DNA of 64,000 bases from Gnetum montanum. Its lineage: Eukaryota; Streptophyta; Gnetopsida; Gnetales; Gnetaceae. The position numbers and the translations under genes were made by a program. This document shows positions 58,182 through 64,000 of this stretch, piece after piece. How positions within the stretch are numbered: position 1 is the stretch's first letter; each line of letters opens with the position of its first letter. The DNA is taken from NCBI GenBank assembly GCA_015680685.1, contig MNCI01030902.1, forward strand, positions 393,279 to 457,278, written 5' to 3'. The notes below the pieces were generated by a model. The model saw nothing but the letters and a program-made list of their open reading frames with translations, was not told where the DNA came from and did not search any database.

Positions 58182-58640
58182 CTAAATCACTAGGAAGTCA
58201 GCTAGGTACGACCACTCACAAATAGTGGTAACAATGTCTTCCACCAGTCCCAATGGGACAGTGATGGACTGGTCAGCTAACTCTAGATGGATGTTGCTCT
58301 TTTTCAATGGAGGCAGGTTCCAGGCCTTGTACATTTCTTGAGAAATCAAGTTGACATCGAAACATGAATCCAAAAGAGCCTTGCACGATGCATTTCAAGC
58401 AATTTGTAAGTATATCAAAGGACTTCCAAGATTAGAGAATTTTCTGGGAAGGTGTCCAGATTTGATCCAATTAGTGATGGCATGTGTTAGCATGAATGTA
58501 TGTGTTGAGTGCAGTGGTTGATTTGAAGGAGGCTCCAAAGTTTTGATTGATACTAAAGCATCTAAGGAATTAGCTTCTTGTGATTGCAAGGGCTTGGTTG
58601 GTCTATTGGTTCTAAAGAAATGCATTTTCTTCATGTGGTT
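58182..58640 (-). pseudogene. Element E aspartic protease region
   Basis: Pieces 58634-58395 and 58373-58182. The motif LLDSCFDVNLIS (about 58380-58345) is D-S-x with Cys for Gly. It matches B (8681-9200) along its length. One stop between the pieces. Confidence 0.78.
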
Positions 58641-59990
58641 GTTGGAACCAATAGTACGTTGAGAGTTAATAGCCCTTGTGGCATTATGTTGTTGCGACTA
58701 GGTAGGGATTTCACCCTATACAGCTGGAGCAGGTGGTAGTGGAGCTATTGGTGGAAGATATGTGACCAGATAAGAAGGATGCTATGCTTGCAAAATATTT
58801 CCCCTAGAAGAGGGAGTTTCATAATACTCATGGGCTTGGTAGTGAGTTTGAGGAGTGATGTGACTAGTAGAGTCACGTGGGGAGATTGGCTAATACACGT
58901 AATATCCATACAGGTCAAGTTGCCAGTAAGGATACTGTTGCCTTGGTGGTGTCATTCCCCATGATTGTGGGTGTTGTCACTATTGATATTCCTCAATCAG
59001 TTGTGGTGGAGTTCCACTTGGATAATATGTTAAGATTTGGTGGAACTGCCTTGGGTTACCTTGAGGATAAGGTAACCTTTAAAGTGTTTGCCTTTTGTTT
59101 AATCGTGGGTTGAGTGCATATACCCCAGACTCCTGCAGATGTGAGATTATAAGGAAACATCTCTTAGGATGGTCATATTAACATATCTCACATCCACTAC
59201 CATTGTCTATTTCTGAATCCACAACCTCTTCAATGATGGCAACTTTGCCCTTACCCTGGCTATGTGCATGTTTAGCCTCTTTCTTTTTTCTTTTCTCAAT
59301 ACCTTGCTCTCTAAACACCTCTACTATTTTAAGCACAGTTTGAAATCTATTGTCTAGGGAATCCCACATTTGGTCTACCTTTGCTAAAATTTTAGAAATA
59401 TATTTTTGGATGGGCAAGATTTTCCTATTTACCACTTCATCAAGTGGTGACTCCTCTTCATCACAAAATCAAACCTCCTATTTGGTGATGGAAGGATCTC
59501 TATTATACTCTTCTATACTTTCCCTTTTTCGCAACGCATCTTCTTCTTTTTCTACCTACTCAATTAGCCTTTGGATATGATGAACTCTTAATTCAAATAG
59601 TCTCCCTTGGGCATAAACCCCAAGAGCTCTTCTAATTTCTACTCTAAGTCCATCTATGATGTTGCATAGTTGTTCCCTTTGAAAATAACCATGGCTAGGT
59701 AATTGGTGTAAGAGAGAATAATATTTGACCATGGTGACATTTATGGGTCCATGTGTTTCTTATTTCTAGTCTTGGATTTGCCTTCTTAGGTTGGACACTC
59801 TAGAGTAGGTCTGATATTTATTATTAAATAGTTCTAACATGGTACTCCATCGGTGAATGGATTCTAGTTCCAAGGACCAATACCAGCTTTTAGCTTTCTT
59901 GATGAGTGTCTTAGGAAAGAGATTAAGTTTTTTCCAATCATTTTTAATGTTCTATAAGGCATATGCATCATGCATCATAAGGCTTATAAA
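58641..59990 (-). pseudogene. gag: Element E gag (5' truncated, decayed)
   Basis: It starts abruptly near 59990 within the capsid-like region; the blocks then read on through 'EQLCNIIDGLRVEIRRALG' (about 59670) and an acidic/basic helix, into the open piece 59435-59178, which is Lys/Glu-rich and ends GSGCEIC, the start of a zinc-knuckle-like CX2C followed by an Asp-His pair. A Pro/Gln/Tyr-rich linker follows to 58650. E keeps a segment that B has lost. Confidence 0.75.
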
Positions 59991-60009
59991 TCCTACTAGA
60001 TGTTATTTC

Positions 60010-60396
60010 AATGTTCTAGAACATCACAAGGAATAATTTTCTTAATTAGCTTAATTACTAGAAAATATTGAATAACTAATTGTAAATATTAAATTCATAA
60101 ATGAAATATTTAATCTATCCCAAAAAATTGCAAGGTTTATCAGAAAGCTCATCTTTATTGTCACACACACTATTATGCTCAGGTACAACAATGCTCGAAT
60201 AAAGATTCGTACATTCAATGACTCCTACTATGAGTACTTGGGAAAGTATTCTAACTCTCAAATGGGAAAATTATAAGAGCTCTGCTACTACTATGATAAG
60301 ACCTACCATAAATGTAGCTAATGAGCACGTATTTATAGGTAAAAGTAGACCCTACATCGTTGGGGCCTAGTCAACGCAACCAATCATGACTCATCA
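60010..60396 (-). repeat. LTR fragment at the 5' end of element E
   Basis: On the element strand it starts TGATGAGTCATG at 60396. It shares the R-region blocks (TTTATTCGAGCATTG, AGATGAGCTTTCTGATAAACC) with A, B and E, but has neither the 14-bp nor the 21+15-bp U3 array. It breaks off near 60010 and joins gag. It is not a sister copy of 51821-52755. Confidence 0.72.
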
Positions 60397-60966
60397 ATTG
60401 TCATATCAAACATATTAGATTTAGATAAATCAATGAAGGTAACTTACTACTTTGTTATTTCCTAAACTTGAAAGATACAAAATTCTCTTCAAATGAGTAT
60501 AAACCTTCATCGGTGATTTAGTCTCTTAAAAATCGTGCTTATAGTCTATAATGAAGTCGCTTGAAAGTCCTTAGTAAAGTGCAACACTAAAAGCCTAGAA
60601 TCAAAGATCAAGGAGAAGAACTTGAGATATTAAGAAACATGGTTTATCATCAACCAAGATAATAATACAAAACAAAGTGCTAAATTTCTTAGTATTTTTA
60701 TATTATTTTATGATCATCTATTGTATGCCCTATATGAATGCAAAAAAAAGGCCCCAATAAGTTTGTACTCCATGATACATTGACAAGTGAATAAATTGAA
60801 TAAAAGAATCTAGGACTTAGAAGTAGATGGTAATACCATTGATGGATTACTAAAATGTTAGACAAGGCCAAGAAGATCAAGCAGAAGCCGCTTCTATTGG
60901 AAAAGATTAAAAACCCTTCTACCTGCAATGGTTAACAAGGGACAATTGCAAATATCTTAAGGAGGA
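60397..60966. other. Unassigned 570-bp stretch
   Basis: AT-rich, no long open frame and no similarity that I can see to the other elements in the window. It could be the original host sequence or part of an older element. Confidence 0.4.
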
Positions 60967-61352
60967 TGAAAGAAAATCTACCTTGATTTTCTCCATATAT
61001 TTCTACCTTTTCTTATTATATTATTATTCGTGTCTATGTCATATTTGGTCTTGTACCTATCCCCACCAAAATAAACTACATTATCCCTTTTTTTAATTTT
61101 GGGTTTTGTGATTATATATAAGGAGCTCAAAGGGAGCATCCATAGCACCACATTCTTTTGAAGCATAAGCTTGAAATTCATCTTCCCTCCTTTGTAAATT
61201 CTCATTGAGCTTCAATAATGATCCAAGAGCCAATTTGTTTGTTGGGGTTTTTCACCTTGAAGGTTTTCACCAAGATAACTCTATTTCTTTTTTATTTTCT
61301 ACAATTTCTTTTAAATTTAATATAATATTGGTATAAGCAACTGAGAATAACA
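60967..61352 (+). repeat. Element J 5' LTR (start uncertain)
   Basis: The end (AATAACA, then two bases, then the primer site) is firm. The start at TGAAAGAAAATC is a guess, since the 3' LTR is not in the window. TATATATA at 61113-61120, followed by a likely R/U5 with TTTTCACC motifs as in many plant copia LTRs. Confidence 0.6.
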
Positions 61353-61354
61353 AT

Positions 61355-61372
61355 TGGTATCAGAGCTAGGTT
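61355..61372 (+). promoter_or_regulatory. Primer binding site of element J, initiator-Met type
   Basis: TGGTATCAGAGCTAGGTT is the well-known copia primer site complementary to plant tRNA-iMet. No change from the common form. Confidence 0.93.
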
Positions 61373-61416
61373 CTATGCACCACTATTATTTTGTCAAGTA
61401 ATTGTAGGGAAAAATC

Positions 61417-62210
61417 ATGACCAACTCTCTATCCAAAATTAAAATTGAAAAGTTTAATAGGTTCAACTATGAATTATGGAAGATCAAGATGGAGGATTTC
61501 CTCATTAAAAAGGACCAGCAAAATGCAATTTTGGGAGTAAAGCCAAATAATATTTTCAATGAAGAGTGGGAAAAGTCAAACCTAAAGGTGATAAGTACAA
61601 TTCATTTATGTCTTTTAGACTTAGTATTGCTTAATGTTTCCAATGTTTATTTTGCTAAATATTTATGGGATAAATTACAAACTTTGTATTAAACAAAGTC
61701 TCTAACTAATAATTTTTTGATGAAGAAATGATTATATGATTGTAAAATGGTTGAAGGTATTGCCATTATAGAACACTTGAATATATTTAATACATTGGTC
61801 CATCAATTGCAATCTATGGGGATGAAAATGAATGAGGAAAATCAATGCATCACACTTCTCACCACACTTCTAGATTCATGGGAGACATTTGTGATGGCTA
61901 TAAGTAATACATCTACTAGCTTTATTTTTGATAATATTGTTGGTTAGTTGTTATCTAAGGAAGCAAGAAGGAAAACTTCTACTCCTCAAAATGATGTATT
62001 ATTTATCAAAAATGATGTAAAACCAAAGTTTGTTAAGAGGTCTCAAATTAAGAATAAGCCTTAAAAATTTTTAAAGAAGCCATCTAAATGTTGGAATTAT
62101 GGTAGAGTTGATCACATAAAGAAAGATTGTAAAGCCCCTCTGAAAAAAAGGTAAAGAAAGTAATGCATCAAAAAGTGATAAAGCCCCTCTTTTATAAGAG
62201 GGATATTTGT
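61417..62210 (+). pseudogene. gag: Element J gag (decayed)
   Basis: Start ATG at 61417. Open pieces 61417-61692 and 61747-61947. It opens KIEKFNRFNYELWKIKMEDFL, the typical copia gag start around a FNY..W motif. A zinc knuckle lies near 62088-62130 (CWNYGRVDHIKKDC, with the second Cys replaced by Tyr). Stops at 61692, 61946 and later. Confidence 0.85.
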
Positions 62211-62239
62211 ATGTTTTCTCATCTTCTAATAATGCTAAT

Positions 62240-62469
62240 ACATATTCATGGTATGTGGACTCAAGTGCATCTCATAACTACACTTCACATGTTGATTAGT
62301 TCAATGAGTGTACATCATTTGATCTTATAATGGTAAGATTTGGTAATGATGGTTTATGCAAAGTTATAGGTTGTGGAAAGGTAATAATTTAGTTTTAAAA
62401 TGGAGTACTTAAATCAATTTCCAATGTATGTCATGTTCAAACACTTACTAAAAATGTTTTATCTATAAG
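62240..62469 (+). pseudogene. Element J protease (decayed)
   Basis: WYVDSSASHNYTSH near 62250 stands for the copia protease motif D-S-G-A-S/C-x-H, with Gly changed to Ser. The KVIGCGKV and NVLSISEL blocks follow. Two stops. Confidence 0.75.
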
Positions 62470-63585
62470 TGAATTGGAAGATGTAGGACTAACTATTATC
62501 TTTGAAGGTGGAAAATGTTCAATACTACATGGTTCATCTATTTTTGCTTTTAGAATTAAAATAGGCAAGTTGTATAAATTAGAAGCTAAGACATTAAAGC
62601 AAAAATTAAGTGCATTTGTAGCTATTGATTTAAATTCAAGTATTGATTTGTGGCATAAAAGAATCAGACATCTTGGTGAAAAAGGACTTAAGGAACTTTA
62701 CAAGCAAGGTAAATTTAAGCTTTCAAAAGATTCCTTGAATTTCTATCATCATTGTCTACATGGTAAATAAAGGCACCACAAGTTTCAAAGAAGTACTGCT
62801 AAATCTCTTTAAATATTAGAACTAAAACATAGTAATGTATGTGAACCAGTTAAAGATATTAAAACAAGTTCTCTTGGAGGTGCTATGTATTATGTTTCTT
62901 TTATTGATGATTATTCTAGAAAGATCTAGATCTATTTATTAAAACATAAGTTTTAGTTATTTGGAAAATTCATAGAATTCAAACCACTCGTTGAGAATTA
63001 TTTAGGAAAGAAAATTAAAATTATAAGAACTAACAATTTTAGTGAGTTTTTCTCAAATGAATTTAATGCTTTTTGTAAAAAGCATAGCATTCAAATGTAA
63101 AAGACTATTCCATGGACTCCTAAACAAAATGGAGTAGCAAAGTGCTTTAATTGAGCATTGATAGAACATGCCAGATGTGTGCTCAATGAATCTAATCTTG
63201 ACAAGTATTTATGGGGTGAAGTAGTAATGACTGCATGTTATCTTATCAATAGATCTCCTTCATTAGCTCCAGATGGAAAAATTCAAAAGGAAGTTTAGAG
63301 TGGTAGGTTCATTAATTTAAACTATTTGAAGATTTTTGGTTCTGAAGCCTATGTCCATATTTCAAAAGCTAATAGGTCCAAATTAGACTCTAAGTCTATT
63401 AAATGTATTTTTCTTGGCTATGGACATGGTGTCAAATCTTATAAGTTGTATAACCTACAAACTAAAAAGATTATTTATAGTTCAGATGTCATTTTAGAGA
63501 CACAATGTGGATATATGAAGGAGAAATCTTCTAATAATGAAACTCCTTCAAATGACATAGCTCCTATGTATGTGCCTATTGAAAT
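62470..63585 (+). pseudogene. pol: Element J integrase (decayed, cut by K)
   Basis: The pre-integrase zinc finger is in piece 62474-62770 (LWHKRIRHLGEKGLKEL, then HHCLHGK; one Cys is replaced). The core has FIDDYSRKI at about 62900 (first Asp) and RTNNFSEF near 63027, where the second Asp is Asn. Piece 63326-63598 has FGSEAYVHISKANRSKLDSKS and FLGYGHGVKSYKLY, the conserved copia block between integrase and RT. K enters at 63586 within the following linker. Confidence 0.85.
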
Positions 63586-64000
63586 TGATGAGTGGTGAGG
63601 TACCCCTACACTCCACCATACGAATACGAGCGTGCACGCGCGATCCAGTCGAACTCCGCAGACTAAATGCCTTAACGCCACAAGAAACACTTGGGGTTAA
63701 TCGTTCGTTGTCTTCCCAGGCTTGCTTGTATTTGTCATGGTGTATGGTTAAGCAAGTCTGAGGTATGTGATTTTTTTGGTATTTTCGGCTTATCTTCTAT
63801 GCTATCAGAGGAAAGGGTTGAGAAACTAAGCTAACTCTAACTAATGTTCTAAGTCTAAATTAACTAGCGTCAACATCCGTTACCACTTACCGAACACACC
63901 CTGAACTATGCAACTGTGGCTTACCAAATGCTAGCCGTTACTGGGATCACCACACGTAACGCAAGTGCTCGAAGTGGTCGTACTGAGGCACCTATTTAGC
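63586..64000 (-). repeat. Element K: Athila-family LTR end, runs out of the window
   Basis: On the element strand this is the 3' end of an LTR (ending CTCATCA; plus strand TGATGAGTGGTGAGGTACCCC). It matches the same part of the E LTR (51821 on) and the B LTRs. It keeps many CpG sites (GCGTGCACGCGCGATCC near 63630) that are TG or CA in A, B and E. It may be a whole element or a solo LTR. Confidence 0.85.

Larger units (their letters stand above)
51821..60396 (-). mobile_element. Element E: Athila-like retrotransposon with a rearranged 5' end
   Basis: Minus-strand order: LTR fragment (60396 to about 60010), gag (about 59990-58650), protease (58640-58182), RT (57540-56740), RNase H (56470-56150), integrase (55990-54800), tail (54800-52756) and 3' LTR (52755-51821). 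The second half of the 5' LTR, the primer site, the leader and the start of gag are missing. The bases next to the two ends, ACCAA and ATTGT, do not match as a target duplication. Confidence 0.85.
60967..63585 (+). mobile_element. Element J: Ty1/copia retrotransposon, left part
   Basis: 5' LTR (about 60967-61352), initiator-Met primer site (61355-61372), then gag, protease and integrase in the copia order (integrase before RT). RT and RNase H would lie beyond the insertion of K at 63586 and are outside the window. Several stops in every gene. Confidence 0.85.

Overview
This window is a stack of decayed, nested LTR retrotransposons from a plant nuclear genome. I see no intact host gene, tRNA, rRNA or CRISPR array. 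The evidence for a plant is an Athila-like Ty3/gypsy family with a tRNA-Asp-type primer site, a Tat-like Ty3/gypsy element with two RNase H domains, a Ty1/copia element with the classic plant initiator-Met primer site, heavy CAG-to-TAG and CpG decay, and plant-type splice sites. The dense nesting suggests a large seed-plant genome; the species cannot be named from this.

Layout, with my own labels. A (1-5485, +) is the 3' part of an Athila-like element: pol, non-coding tail, 3' LTR. I (5486-5859 and 15247-15581, +) is a copia-type gag fragment. B (5860-15241, +) is a nearly full-length Athila-like element in I, with two LTRs and a perfect 5-bp target duplication. H (15582-15799 and 42098-47552, +) is a gag-protease-only element. 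C (15800-19701 and 38200-42097, +), a second gag-protease-only element, sits inside H. D (19702-38199, -) is an 18.5-kb Tat-like element inside C. F (47553-51820, -) is an Athila-like remnant. E (51821-60396, -) is an Athila-like element lying against the RT of F. J (about 60967-63585, +) is a Ty1/copia element. K (63586 to the end, -) is an Athila-family LTR inside J.

The most unusual object is in D. Between its protease (ends 31894) and its reverse transcriptase (starts about 26097) lies 5.8 kb holding a multi-exon gene remnant on the opposite strand (26900-31332). Exon phases agree across at least four introns, exon 2 resembles an FCP1/HAD phosphatase-like domain, and the gene is broken by stops. 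Arrays of a short TTAAACTAG-type motif lie on both sides of this block and again after pol; the same motif occurs in C and H.

C and H carry gag and protease but no RT, RNase H or integrase. C shares D's primer-site sequence and H shares D's polypurine tract, so they look like non-autonomous relatives that a D-type element could have mobilised. The Athila-like family keeps its pol and tail but differs in U3: an exact 14-bp array in A and B, and a 21+15-bp array in E. All pol genes carry stops or lost catalytic residues, so nothing here looks able to move on its own now. K keeps its CpG sites and looks like the youngest insertion.
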